From: Pithys albifrons albifrons
Taxonomy: Eukaryota; Chordata; Aves; Passeriformes; Thamnophilidae
Reading direction: 5' to 3'
Assembly (NCBI RefSeq): GCF_047495875.1
Contig: NC_092463.1
Coordinates: forward strand, 20,573,224 to 20,637,223
DNA length: 64,000 bases
This document shows, in pieces, positions 36,771-48,700 of the stretch. The notes under the pieces are model-generated. The model did not search any database. It was not told the DNA's origin and saw only the letters and a program-made list of their open reading frames with translations. The number at the start of each line of letters is the position of its first letter. Position 1 is the stretch's first letter. The translations under genes and the position numbers were made by a program.

Positions 36771-36985
36771 GTCAAGCCCCAGACTGTTTTGGAACTGATC
36801 TGAATTTTTAAATCTGTAAATATTTATTATATATTATTTATATATTATATATATATATATATTTATATATATATGATATATAATTACAAACTTTATATAA
36901 TAATTACTTTTATATAAGTATAGCAACAATAGATTTTTCAGTATCTGTTTTGACACATACTATTGCTCTCTGGTTACTGTATTTA
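36771..36985. repeat. AT-rich (TA)n-type low-complexity tract
   Basis: Runs of TATATA and TTTATA dominate (36840-36890). This is the degenerate continuation of the third tandem unit. Confidence 0.7.
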
Positions 36986-37215
36986 TGCCTGCCTAACGGT
37001 AACCAAACGCTGGGAACGGCTTCCCAGGAACCACACACACACGGGGTGGATGGTAACCCAAAAAGCCTTTATTTCCCTTGAACAATAGCTTTTAAGGATT
37101 TGGAGGGCTTGGAAGGGGTGGAAACGTGGGAAGGATTGGCTGAAACATCAGTCAGCAACCATTAACATCCAATAAGGGGATCTGAGGGCAGGGTTCAAGA
37201 ACTCAAGTCATGATA
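36986..37215 (-). mobile_element. LTR-like fragment (tentative)
   Basis: Read on the minus strand there is AAGGGAAATAAAGGCTTTTT, a retroviral-style poly(A) signal and R/U5 boundary, followed by a GC-rich segment with GTGTGTGTGGTTCC and an end at CCGTTAGGCA. No matching target-site duplication was found and the 5' limit is a guess. It could be another kind of transcript end. Confidence 0.35.
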
Positions 37216-37250
37216 GGCTCGAGGGGCAGAGACGGGCAGCCCAGAGGACC

Positions 37251-37617
37251 TGTGTGTGGGTGTGGGTGTGGGTGTGGGTGCGGGTGTGTGTGTGGCTCGG
37301 CTTCGTGATGAAGATTTGGGAAGGGCTGTCCCCACGTGGGTGGGCCCTTCCAGCCTGCACAGTGGATTTTTAGGTGAGGCACAGCGTGCGCATAACTGGC
37401 CCCACCGTTTAAGTCCTGAGGTTCATCTGCCATGGCCGAGTGAGCTTGGACAGTGACACTGAAGTCCTCAGGACTAGAACCTACAGCACCCAGAATTTCC
37501 CAGGAGGTCTCCCATCCAAGTACTAATCCGTACTTAGCCTTCCGTAATTACCCTGCTTAGCCTTCCAAGATCTGATGGGATCGGATGTCAGGGAGGCATT
37601 TAACTGCCAGTAGAGGC
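37251..37617 (-). mobile_element. Composite SINE copy 2: full 5S-like head, unique body, RTE-type 3' tail, GT-rich microsatellite
   Basis: On the minus strand the order is: a 5S-rRNA-like segment (37617 to 37477); a unique body (37476 to 37373) matching copy 1 at 18308-18414, including TCACTGTCCAAGCTCACT and CTGTGCCTCACCTAA; a ~40-bp extension; a 3' tail at 37332-37299 (plus strand GGCTTCGTGATGAAG then ATTTGGGAAGGGC); and a (GTGTGG)n microsatellite at 37251-37294. The tail closely matches the 3' end of the RTE LINE fragment at 56175-56203. The tRNA-like head of copy 1 is not seen, so this copy either is 5'-truncated or represents a 5S-headed form. Confidence 0.85.
37477..37617 (-). pseudogene. 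5S rRNA-like pseudogene forming the SINE head
   Basis: The minus strand follows 5S rRNA almost end to end: a GCCTCTAC start, GATCCCATCAGATC, GGAAGGCTAAGCAGGGT, TTAGTACTTGGATGGGAG ACC and GGGTGCTGTAGG. A ~20-nt insertion after GCAGGGT repeats CGGAAGGCTAAG, a small local duplication. Box A and box C of the 5S internal promoter are largely present. It lies inside a SINE body and is not a functional 5S gene. Confidence 0.85.
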
Positions 37618-38695
37618 TTAGAGATTGGGACGAACCACAAGGGGCACATCCTTGGGGGTTGGTGGGGGGAAGGAAACACTGGGGATACAGAAACTGTACA
37701 AGGGGCAGGAGGGAACACAAGTCCTCAGGGGGTTGCACACTGCCGGTCCTTCAGGGGCTCTGGGAACAGCTGCTGCCCCAGGACTGGTGGGCTCTGCTGC
37801 AGCAGGGCAGGGGTAGGGCATGGGGCTGCCCCAGACACAGGGGAACCATCACAGTATTTGCGCATCATGGACCATTAGGAAAAATCTCAGGGAAAAACAC
37901 GTGGAGAGGGGGAACGAACATGGGGGGTTGAGAGACTTCAGGTCCTCGGGGGTTGCATCTTAGTGTATCCCGACAACTGCTAATCCAGAAACTGCCTTCC
38001 TGTGTATTCAATAAAGTGTGATATTTCAGAATCTGAATCGTGCATGTTTTTATTGAACTCAACCAAACCTCTAGGCTTGGGAAATCACACCAGTTGTGAA
38101 TCTGTGCACGTGAACATTTGCACTGAACTCAATCAAACTCAGAGTGATGAATTGATTCTAATCAGAAATGAATCCTGCCTACACCCTGCCCCTCTGATCA
38201 TCGAGTCACAGAATGGCTTGATGCAACAATGTGAGAAAACATGTAGAGCCATCAGTCAGACCACAAGCTAGGTCACTGCAAAGACCAGGGGCTACTCCAT
38301 TAAGCCACTGCAAGGCCCAGGTTAGAGCAAAACAAGCCCCTGTGGAGTGTGGAATGCAGGAACAGGCCATGACAGCAGTGGCAGCAAAGGCCTGACCACT
38401 CAGCACAAGGACGAAGCAAAGCACACATATGTGCTGCCAGGGACATGTTTGTGTCACCACTGAGCCAGTCCCTCTGGAGCTGCGATTGTCAGCTCTCAGA
38501 GACAAAGCTGAAGCACACTCAGGTCTCCAGACTTTGTCAGGGCACCAAAACTGATTCCTGAAACCACTGCGGTCCTGTCTGTGCACAGGCCGGCATTCTA
38601 TGGACCACACACACCCCTCAGTGCTGTGAATAAAGTAAGGCCTTGCTTTCTAAGACTAAACATGCAGTGATAGGGCGTTCTTTTATCCCAACAGT
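37618..38695. other. GC-richer unclassified block with two poly(A) signals
   Basis: AATAAA occurs at 38010-38015 and 38629-38634 in otherwise repeat-like DNA. The part ending TTATCCCAACA at 38693 resembles the 3' end of an LTR. Overlapping short frames on both strands are not supportable as genes. The block may be decayed retroviral or duplicated 3'-flanking sequence; I cannot classify it. Confidence 0.4.
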
Positions 38696-38724
38696 TCTGG
38701 AGGATTTTTGGCAACAGGAGAACA

Positions 38725-39125
38725 AGTCTGAGAAGAAGTGTTTGAAGGAGCTGGGTGTGTTTAGCAGAGAGAAAAAGAGGCTCATGAGGATCTAATTGTT
38801 CTCTACAACCAGCTGAAAGGAGGTTGAAGCAACAAAGGGGCTGGTTTTTCCTTTCAGGAAACAAGCCATAAGACCAGAGGACATGGCCTCAAGTTGCACC
38901 ACAATGGATTTAGACTGGATCTTTGGGAAAATTCCTTCACCAAAAAGGTTATCAAGCTTGGGAACAGACTGCTCAGGGAAATGGCAGAGCCACCATCCTT
39001 GGAGGGATTTAAAAGGTGTGTAGATGTGACACTTAGGGATACGGTTTACTGGTGGAGTTGGCAGTGTTAGGTTTGCAGCTGGACTAAAGATCTTAAGGGT
39101 CTTTTCCAGCCTCAGTGACTCAGAG
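38725..39125 (+). mobile_element. CR1 LINE 3' UTR fragment
   Basis: Plus-strand CR1 3' UTR landmarks follow in order: GAGCTGGGTGTGTTTAGC, CTCTACAACCAGCTGAAAGG AGG, GGCCTCAAGTTGCACCA, GGGAACAGACTGCTCAGGGA and TTAAGGGTCTTTTCCAGCCT. It is 5'-truncated with no ORF. The octamer tail has decayed to TGACTCAGAGTT. Confidence 0.93.
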
Positions 39126-39151
39126 TTTTAACTGAAGCCCAACCAGTGTGG

Positions 39152-39457
39152 AGTCAGGGCTTGTACACCATGATCCTGCAGGGTCCCTTCCAACATGGAT
39201 ATTCCCTGTGATTGCTGCTGGAGGGCAGATGATAATAAATCCAGAAGAAAGACCAATGGAAGTTCTTTGAAGAAGATTAACTCAGGGGCAGCCTTAACCT
39301 TTACACCAGGGCCACTCAGAGTTGCTGAGCCAGGGTGGGGACAAAGGGTGGGGCTGGCCTGGCTGTGATGCCTGCAGTGTCGGTGACATCACAGAGGTCA
39401 TGTCACAATGGGGGCAGCTATAAATGTCCCCAGCAGGTAACGCTGCCCCAGTAGAGC
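39152..39457 (+). repeat. Orphan second copy of the ITPRIPL1-like promoter
   Basis: Nearly identical to 33667-33973 (about eight differences by eye), including the TATA box (39419-39425) and the GTGACAT/ATGTCAC inverted repeat. Homology ends at GTAGAGC, 10-20 bp before the inferred first-exon donor, where a CR1 (-) begins. There is no ITPRIPL1 coding sequence downstream in this window. It could still start transcription into the CR1. Confidence 0.9.
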
Positions 39458-40575
39458 TGCTGGCTTATGGGGTTTTTCTTTCTCAGGTGCAGGACTGCAT
39501 TTGCTGTCGTTGAACTACATTAGGTTCCTCTTTGTTCAACTCTCCAGGCTGTCCGGGTCTTGCTGAATGCACTCAGCACAAAGTACTTGTATAGTAGCCA
39601 CTTCTCCCAGTTTTGCATCATCAGCAGACTTGCTGAGGGTACACTCTGTCTCTTCATCCAGGTCCTTGATAAATAAACTGAAAAAGGACCCAGTACTGAC
39701 CCCAGGGAACACCACTAGTGACAGGCCTCCAAGTAGATTCTGTGCTACTAACCACAAAACTCTCAAGCCTGTCATTCAGCCAGATGTCGTTCCACCTCAC
39801 TGACCACTCATTCAGTCCAAACTTCCTGAGTTTTCTTATATCATGGTAGACACTTCCAAAACCTTTGCTGAAATTCAGGTAGACAACATCCACTGCTCTG
39901 CGCTCATCTACTCAGCCAGTCATTCAATCATAGAAGGTTATCTTATTGGTCAAGTATTATTTCACCTTAGTGAATCCATGCTGACTACATTTGATAGCTC
40001 TGTGTTGCTGCACATGTTTAGAAATGACATGCAGGATAAGCTGTTCCTTCACCTTCGAGGGATGGAGGCTTAGACTCACAGGCCTGTAATTTCCTGGGTC
40101 CTCCTTCATGCACTTTTTTAGGACTGATGTTAGCTTTCTTTAAGTCCTCAGGAACTTTTCCTGTTATCCATGGCTTTGCAACAACAATGTGGAGTGGTTT
40201 AGCAGTAAATCTGCTGGCTTCTTCAGCACTTGTGGGTCCATCCTACTGGGGCCCATGGATTTGTGGTGTCAAGTTTGTTTAAATCATCTTTAACCCAATC
40301 TTTCCTAACCAAGGGAAAGCCTTTCTTTCTCCATACTTTCTCTTTTGCATTCAAGGTCTAGGATTCATGAGGGCTAGACTTAATAGTAAAGACTAAAGCA
40401 AGGAAGGGATTCAGTGACTCTGCCTTCTTTGTATCCATCATGAGGGCCCCCACTTCATTCAGCAGCACTGACATTTTCCCTAGTATTCCTACTGTTATTG
40501 ATTGTACTTGAAGAAGCCATTTTCATTGTCCCTGACATTCCTTTCCTAATTTAGTTCTAAATTGGCCTCACTACT
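39458..40575 (-). mobile_element. CR1 LINE, reverse transcriptase region, both ends truncated
   Basis: On the minus strand this is the central CR1 ORF2. Frames at 39536-39893 show SGVPWGQ, FIKDLDEETECTLSKSADDAKLGEVA (the FADD box with F replaced by S) and upstream VYLNFSKGF (normally DFSKAF). Sequence to ~40575 continues 5' into the pre-RT linker. The 3' UTR is missing and the 3' end abuts the orphan promoter copy. Stops and frameshifts show it is dead. Confidence 0.92.
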
Positions 40576-43500
40576 TTCATTTTAGTAAAACAGATATCTA
40601 CCTTCATCCCCCAACACTAACTTCCTCACTTCTCCAGACAGACACAAAAAAAAAAAAAGAAAAAAAAAACAGAGAACTGAGGAAGCCAAGGTCTGAAGAA
40701 AGAAGCAGCATCTCTGGTTTGAAATGGATAGGTTCAACAATTTGAAACATTTCAAGGCTTTTATGGTATAGTCACTAAAGCTCATATTCTTTGCCAGCAG
40801 TTCAGAACTTCACATGAAAGCAAAACACTGCTTTTAAAATCTATTCAATTATGCCTTCTACTGCTCTGCAGCATCCAGGGTCTATTCCAACTCCAATTTC
40901 ACCTTCTTTCCCCATCCTACTATTAAAAATTTCATTCTTATGTTCACAGACGGAGTTTTCTGTTTGGTTTTTAAAACATTTTAAACATTTTCTTTCACTT
41001 TATTAGGGATTGTATGAGCCCTTCTGGTAGTAAAAATCCCTTTCCTCCAGTCACATGACTATGGCCATTAAAAATCATATGTTCCTGAGGAGATAATGTA
41101 CTTACATTGTTTTAGCTTGAAAATATCAATTGTACCTCAGGTACACAATGCAATCTGCTCAATAGCTTGAAGCCAAAAGACCTTGTTTTCAGGTATTCAG
41201 TGCTATTACACTGATTACCTTCTGCCTCTGTTGTTGTTTGTGTTGATTGTCCTCATCTGTCTAAATTGCAGGTGTGGATATAGTTACTAGGAAAGCCTGT
41301 ACAAATCCCAGCACAAAATTTATTAACAGCTATTAAAAAGACTCTTCCTAAAAAATCTGAGGATATAGTTATGGTTTGAATTAGTATTGTATGCACACCC
41401 TTTAACACAGTCAGTGTTCAGGACCCCACTAACAAGTCTCATTACCTCACTACCTTCTCATCAACAGTCTATTGTAGCTTAGCCATATTTTGGAAGCTCC
41501 TTTGTAAAAAGAACACAAACAAACAAACCACTTTATATCAAGACTAAAACTGAAAACAAGAGATTTGATTCATTTTAGCCAAGAAAAAAAAATGTACAAG
41601 TGTAACTGCATTGATCTGCATAGAGATGGATAAGAACCGAGCCCAGGCACTCAATGTACTTGTATCTAAATCACCCTGGTCCTTGTGTTGCTGTCAGTTT
41701 TCTTTTGCTTATTTATGTGGAATTCCTTATCCTCCCAGAATAAGGAGTAATTCCTTGTTTATGTGCAACTCACTATTGTATTAAAATATTGTTTCCTATA
41801 AGGTAAGCCTGTGACTAATCCATCAAAGATGCTGTAATACTGTGGAATTAGATTGGATGTTAGTACAAGGATATAGCAAGGACAGTTTAATGAAAGTGTC
41901 ACAGACAAATAATATTGTATGCATATGGCTATAGTCAAAGCAAAGAAGAAAAAGGAAAAGCTCAGCTCAATAGTTAGATACTGAGATTACACTGGCACAA
42001 GACACCCCTTTGCACAGGGAAGATGGTCCACCAGCAATCTGAGGTTTCATGGTATATATTTGATACTCCTTAAGGTATTTTCTGCTCTGTTTCTCAAAAG
42101 TACTCTACTCCTGATGCCAACGACATACCATGTAGTCTGGTCACTCAGTCTCAGGTTCTCAGTAGTCATTACCTCTTTGTAAATTATCTTTTCTCTGGAA
42201 CAGGTTTATCCAGAATTTGCTCTTCACTGTTGAAAACGTGGTTATATATTTCATATAGATATAAGCAATATACCTTTGGCAACTGCAAAGTATGACAATA
42301 AGTAATATAAATAAAATTCACACACTTTTGCCACAGGTCTGCACAAATCTGTTGACTTTTCTTTCATGCTTTGTCACTGTATAAGTTTTTGTTTCCTTAA
42401 TTTGTACGATTTTTTAGAGCTTGTTTATTTTATAAATGCTCCTTTTTCATTCATTTGATGAATATCAACTGGTGAAGCATAACAAAACATAGCTGGGGAA
42501 GTTATATTGTCAACTGCTTTTGATTCAGCCCAGGATAGAGCAGGAAGTTGCTTCATTTAATGAGAATGACTCGACACGTGTGTGCGTGTATATGTTCAAG
42601 AGTTTGGAAGATACTTTGAGTATTTGTATGTATGCTTCTGTTTTCCTACTTTGGAAATACTCAATGATGCTTTGCTTTTCATTCTTTTTACTTCCTCTTT
42701 AGTCTCTCGGAAACTTCTTTCCTATGAAACAACCAAAATCTTCTTCTTCAGAGACTGTGCCTTGTGATGTAAAACACCATAATTCACCTCAGTCAACCTC
42801 CATTGTAACAGCAAGGAGACTGTGTTTCACATGTGCCCAGTATCCATTCAACTGCTTTCTCTGTTACTCCAAGTCATGGAACCACTTTACAATTTCCTTA
42901 CTCCTGTGGCTTCATTTTCAACCTGAGTTTAGAATATGTTTTAAAGATTCATATGTAGATATGCATGTAAATAACAAGGATCAACAAACATGACAAGGGG
43001 ACAGACAGGTATCTCCATGCCTTGACACTTATATCACACAGAAATTGAAAATAAAAAGGTAATATGTGCACAGTTAAATGACCCAATCGCATATAAAACT
43101 AATGAAAATTTTCACCAGGACTAGAGTTATGGCCCCAGACTATGAGTGCCTAGTGAGGCAGTAGGCTCTTTGTCATGTGATGCCAGCAGTGCCTTTAGAT
43201 TAGGCAATTCCCGTTCTACCTGAATATATCTAACATTTACCCATTCAAATGTTCATCCAGAAAATGAAAAATGGTTTTACTGATATGCATGATCACACAG
43301 AAAAATGGCACAGTCAGGCAGCATGCAGAGCACCCCTAGAACACACAAAGTACTAGCACCCTAGAGAGTACACACACTTCACATATAGAAAAAGAATTGG
43401 ATTTCTCACAAACTTCTGTAAGACTCATAATTCTTAGTTCATAGCTCTTGCAAATGTTTTTTTTTTCAATTTTTCCTAATTAATTTTTGATTGTTTGCTA

Positions 43501-44851
43501 TTCCTCAAAGGCCAAAATTCAATATATAAGAATGCTTTTAAAAAGATGAATCAAATTCTAATGTCAAATTCAATAAGGTCAGCAACCACATTCACATCAC
43601 AATATGAAGAGAAAAGGCAATGATGTCCCAAATTTCTACTATTTTCAGGATTCTCTGTGTGGAAAATTAAGAATAAGTTACTGAAATGCTTAGAAACCAA
43701 ATTGATCTTCAGAAAATGGATCTCACATAATGATTTTTCCATCCAGTTTATTTATTCTCAACCCTGTAGCCATTAATATACTCTGAACTCCAGGGAACTG
43801 AAGGCACAAGTGTAGAATTATTTTTCTTATCTTGTTTACAGGGAAAGCTGAATTTCAGGTCCTCATAAAGTAGCATGATTAGTTATTGTAGAACTGCTTC
43901 ATCCCATAGCTTTGGTGCATTTCATCCCTGCAGATATGGCATAGAGTGAGGGTCTGCTTGAAGGGGGCACCACTAGGAAACACCATCTCCAGTAGGCAAA
44001 GCTCCTTCTCAGATTCTTCACAGCTCAAATGATGACTCTGAACAGCCACAAACCCATGAGGACTGCAACCCTGCTCTAGGGCTGGCAATGTCTTGCTCCA
44101 GGGCTGGCTGGCTGTAATTCCTTTACAGGTGAAATGATCCATGCAGTCTCAATACAACTACTCAATCCCTGCCAGTAAACCTGGGAAAGCAATTAAAAAA
44201 AGATAAATATATAGATATATAGGTATATATAGATATAGACAGAGTGAACTGATAAGTATTGTGAGTAGAGACTGCAGGAAAGGTTTTGGTAAAATTGAGA
44301 TGGATTAATTTGAGGTTAATGCAAATTATTGTTTCATTTTTATAGTTAATGTTTAATGTAAGAAAAATATTTCCTTTTAGGAAAAAATCTAATATTAAAT
44401 TATTTTTGCTCTATGTTTCACATATTAAATATTTAAGAATAAATTCCTTCCACTTTAGATATTGAAAGACACATGTTGAATCCTAAGCCTATAAACATGC
44501 TTATCCTACAATTAGAAGGATTCCTGAATAAAGCAAATTGCCAAAAAATCAAAATAAATTATTTTTAAATATCAATGGGCAGGATTCATCTAAGTCTCAG
44601 GTAGTCTAGAGAAACAAAACCTTTAGATAACTAATTCAGAAGGTAATGGATCATTATCTAAGATTCCCTATTTCTTTCTCCAGTGTTATAAAGGGAGCCT
44701 AGAGCGACAACCTTAGTCTCAAACATGGGGGTTTTAGACATCTATGTTAGCACAGGTGTTTTCAACTTCTTCAAATTTCAATACTTTGTTCCAATTTTTT
44801 AAAGGCATACATTACTTGCAGAGCTTAAAGATTACTTTGTTCTCCCAAGTC
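40576..44851. other. AT-rich non-coding stretch
   Basis: No transposon or exon recognised. An A-rich tract lies at 40646-40670. A slightly GC-richer patch at 43880-44145 carries an 87-codon minus frame that I cannot assign. TA-rich low complexity lies at 44200-44245. Confidence 0.5.
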
Positions 44852-44856
44852 CTGGT

Positions 44857-44989
44857 TGTCTTGGTTTGAGGGGAAAAACCAAAATGTTCACCCACAAGCG
44901 GGGAAGGGGGCCTTCTCCACAATAATCACGCCACTCTTTTTCAAATTTAAGAAAAGGAAGTTTAATACAAGAAGGATAACTGTCCCTAA

Positions 44990-45033
<44 letters not shown>

Positions 45034-45713
45034 GGTATAGGTATAACTATAAACAGACCAGAGCAAACCGCTTCCCCAACACCACAAAGAAAAAAAGCAA
45101 AACACCAACCCCCACAAAAACAACCCCCACAACAACAACCCCCACAACAACAATCCCCACAACAACAAGTTTCCTTCGGGAGAAGAGTTATACTTATGGC
45201 AGTATCAGTGTCACAGCCTGGCTGGCAGCAGGGTGAGTTCCCAGATGAGCTCTGTGTCTCTTGTCCCAAATGAAGAAAGGAAGCTGAACGTGGGGAACCG
45301 CCACGTGTCCTGGAAAGCAGCTGCAAACTTCTCTCTCCTGGGTCGCTGCCCCAGCCGGGGTAGGCAGGCCGTGACGGTGCAGGTGGTGGTGAGACTGGAG
45401 CAGAGGCCGGGCCCCCAGATGCAGGAACCAGGAGAACAACTGTGGCGAGGAGAAAAAGTAGCGGCTCAGCAAGAAGCCCCAGCAGTAGCCAGCAGCAGGA
45501 GCAGGAGGAAAAAGAACAGCTTCCCTCCTCGGCAGCACACACACCGCTCCTGCGTTCCGCCGAGCTAAAAATGGAAAAAATGTCCACAAAACCAAAAGAG
45601 ACAACCTGCCCCCACCTAAGCGATCAGCAGTTAACTACTTCTTTTTGTTAGCTGCTGGCATGGGCAGTTAGTGGCAGGAGAGAGAATTTACATAATAATT
45701 CCAAACTACAACA
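44857..45713 (+). mobile_element. Solo LTR with perfect 5-bp TSD (ERVL-like family, copy A)
   Basis: 857 bp, starting TGTCTTGGTTTGAGGGG and ending CAAACTACAACA, flanked by CTGGT at 44852-44856 and 45714-45718. A 5-bp duplication fits class III elements. Internally there is a (TA)n run at ~44995-45030 in the TATA region, a 12-bp minisatellite of ACAACAACCCCC-type units (45105-45170) and a GC-rich 3' half. The 251-codon minus-strand frame (44832-45587) crosses the whole LTR and both simple repeats and is not a gene. The same family lies inverted at 51621-52383. Confidence 0.92.
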
Positions 45714-45718
45714 CTGGT

Positions 45719-48700
45719 TGTACTGTGTTTCACTTCTGTCAGAATATTTCCTCTGGTGAATTCATTTTCTCATCTGATGCAGCGAAGCATTAAGCATCTG
45801 CTTAAGTCAAACCTTGTGAATATTTCTACTCAAGCCCAAGAACTATGCTACATAAAGTTTATGTTTGTAAGTTCTTTGCAGTTATTAACAACCCAACATG
45901 TGTAGCTTCTTTTTACATACTGCTCTTTCCCATGGTGGTTATATACTTATAAAGTGCCTTAAAGCAGGATAAAGATTTTGCTGAGAATGAAGCATCCAGG
46001 CATGAGTTTTACAAAAGATGTGTTAATATTATCAGAAAGTGGTTGTTTTTTGCTCTTTCTGTACAAGTGATACTTCTAATTTCAGTGGTCTTAGTTCTGA
46101 GGAGTACGAAAAAAAATACGTGAATTATTGTATGGTTATACAGTAATTGAATTAATGTTTTACTATAAAAGAATCTCCACCAGTGATTTGAAGCTGTCCT
46201 TTATAAATATTCCTTCAGCACTTTTTCAGACTGTTTACATGAAAGAATCAGCATTACAGAATTATGTTCAATCTTTGGGAAATTACTATTTCCATACCAG
46301 TGCCCTTGAGCTTAGGTAGAAAAATCCCCACCTCCTCTTCTTCATTTGATTTTTGTGTCTTAATAGCAAATGGCTTAATATAGAATTGTACAGAGAAAGA
46401 TAACATCTTGTAGAGAATCCATACTGTAACAGTTGGATTAAGAGAACATAGAATAAGGCTGAATAATTATGCAAAAGATAAATCATCTAGCCATGTAATT
46501 AATTTGAAATTAAAATGACAATAAAGGTACAGTTAAATTCTTATTGATACATTAAAATTGTGATAAATGTTAATAAATTTAATTGGTATTTAACAAGATA
46601 GCTGTAGCAAGTTAATTAGATAGCCATTTACATACTTGATAAATGTCAGCATTTTTAACAATTAAGCCACCTAGAAAACAGTTAAGCTTTGAGTATTCCT
46701 GGATACAATAGGTATGATAAGTAGGATTAGCTTCATTTCCCCTCACAGGTCCTTATATCTTTGGGATGAAATTAGTTAGAAGGGAACTTCCTTTCCCCTT
46801 CCCCTTCTTTTCCACAATAACTATCAGGACTTAATACTTGGTCCCCAAACTAGACACTAATAGCTATTGGATGATTTTGATGTTAATATCTCTGTGCCTC
46901 CTCTTCAGACCTCTCAATTATCGATAACATTCAAGCTCACTGCTTACAAAAGAAAGAGAACTATATTTACCATGACTATAACATGCCCTTATAAATTTGT
47001 GAACTTATGATGCTAGAAAGTACAGAGAAATTAAATCCAGAAATTCTGTAAGCCTTTAACTAACTACCACACATAAAAAGCAAGAATGTAAAAATGCGTT
47101 GAACTTGAGTCACTTTAAAAAGTCAGCAAGCAGAAAATGTCAAAATAGTTTGTCAAATAAGTCTATAACACGTCTCCATTTTCAACAGACTATCTTAATC
47201 CTAAGGATGCATAAAAATGGCTATGAAGATAAGTAGATCTGCTTTCCCCCCTCCCCCTTTCTTTTTTTCTCCCAGCACTAAGATAAAAAGAGACTGGCAA
47301 GGTTTTTAAAGATATCATTAAAGGAAGAGTGATAATGGTTCTCTCAGATTGGCTTTGAAGTACATATTATATAATGCCTGAATTAGAATGAGAGAGATAG
47401 AGACACTTGGATGGGAAAAGTGGGAGATTGAACCGGAGACAAGAAACAGGAAAGCTAAAATGGGTGGAAATTATCAATTAGTCCCAAACATTTTCTTCTG
47501 ACTTATTCTCATGTGACCTATTTGGAGACTGTTTCCTAGCAGAGACTTTCAAGATGATGGACAGGATTTCCAGATCTATTTGAGATTTTTAGTGAAAAGG
47601 TGATTAAAGATTTTTAAATGGTATAATGAAAACATGCAAAGTAATGGACTGCATGTTTCCAGAAATCTCTTTTATTTATTCTGACATGTTATCTAAAATA
47701 ATCACCCCATGCTTTCACTATATTTGGCTGGAAAGACACCACTCTCCCACCCACAAGATTGCACTGAGGTCCTTTCTAGAGTTTCCAGGAGCTGGACTCT
47801 TGCAGTTATTGTTCTATGTGGCTAGCAGTAAATCCTGAGTAACACTGAGGAACAGGGTTTGCTCTGGGATGCAGGAGATTTATCCAAAGTCTCAATAAAG
47901 CCCACATATTTTCTAGCAAGAACTGCAGTTGTTTCCAAAGGTTTTAGAACATAGACTACCTTGCACCTATTTGGCAACCAAAACCAAGAGTGCATTATTT
48001 ATGATACTAATAAGGCAAAGCACCACATATATAAACCAAACACAACACATTGGTAAAAAGTATTTATCTCAGTAGTACTTTTAAAAGAAAATTACAAGAT
48101 TCTTCTGAAAGTTTACCAAAATTTGTTCAGTTTTCACGCATTTGTAAACTCAGATAAACAAAATTCAACACTGCAACACTATGGCAACACTATGGCCACT
48201 ATGCTGACTATGTTGTTATTTTCTTATTCTTTCTCAGTCAGGTTTTAGTCCTTAGTGGCTCAATGCCTATTCAGCACTTCCCTCTATAAAGCATTCAATA
48301 CCTACACAAGATCCAGGTTTATAAAATTTCCCCTGTTATTTCTTGTATATTTTCCCACTCTTAAGTTTACTCAAAAAAAATGATGACCCAATTTCTACCT
48401 TGAATGTTTACTACACCTTTCTTCTACTAAACATTTTGAGACCAAAAATTTTAGCAACTAAGCACCATCTTTTCCACTAGCTGTGTTGTAATAAAACCAA
48501 ACATGTTGATTTCTGTTAGTCTTTCTTTAATTGTTCCTTCAGGATCATAACAATTCTTTAGGTACTTTACCATATTTCCCTAGATTCTAAGCATCATTGG
48601 ATATCAGAGAAATTTTACAAAGTATTCAAATTCTACTTCCTTCTGAAAATCTATAAAACTGAACAATAAGTTCTCTGCTATTTGGCTACTGACGTATGTG

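Noticed and set aside
36840..36890. Possible matrix-attachment or replication-origin AT tract
   Set aside because: It is only TA-rich low complexity continuous with the tandem repeats; nothing specific supports either role.
44832..45587. 251-codon minus-strand open frame
   Set aside because: It runs antisense through a TSD-bounded solo LTR and is sustained by a TA microsatellite and an ACAACAACCCCC minisatellite. It has no domain, and copy B of the LTR does not preserve the frame.
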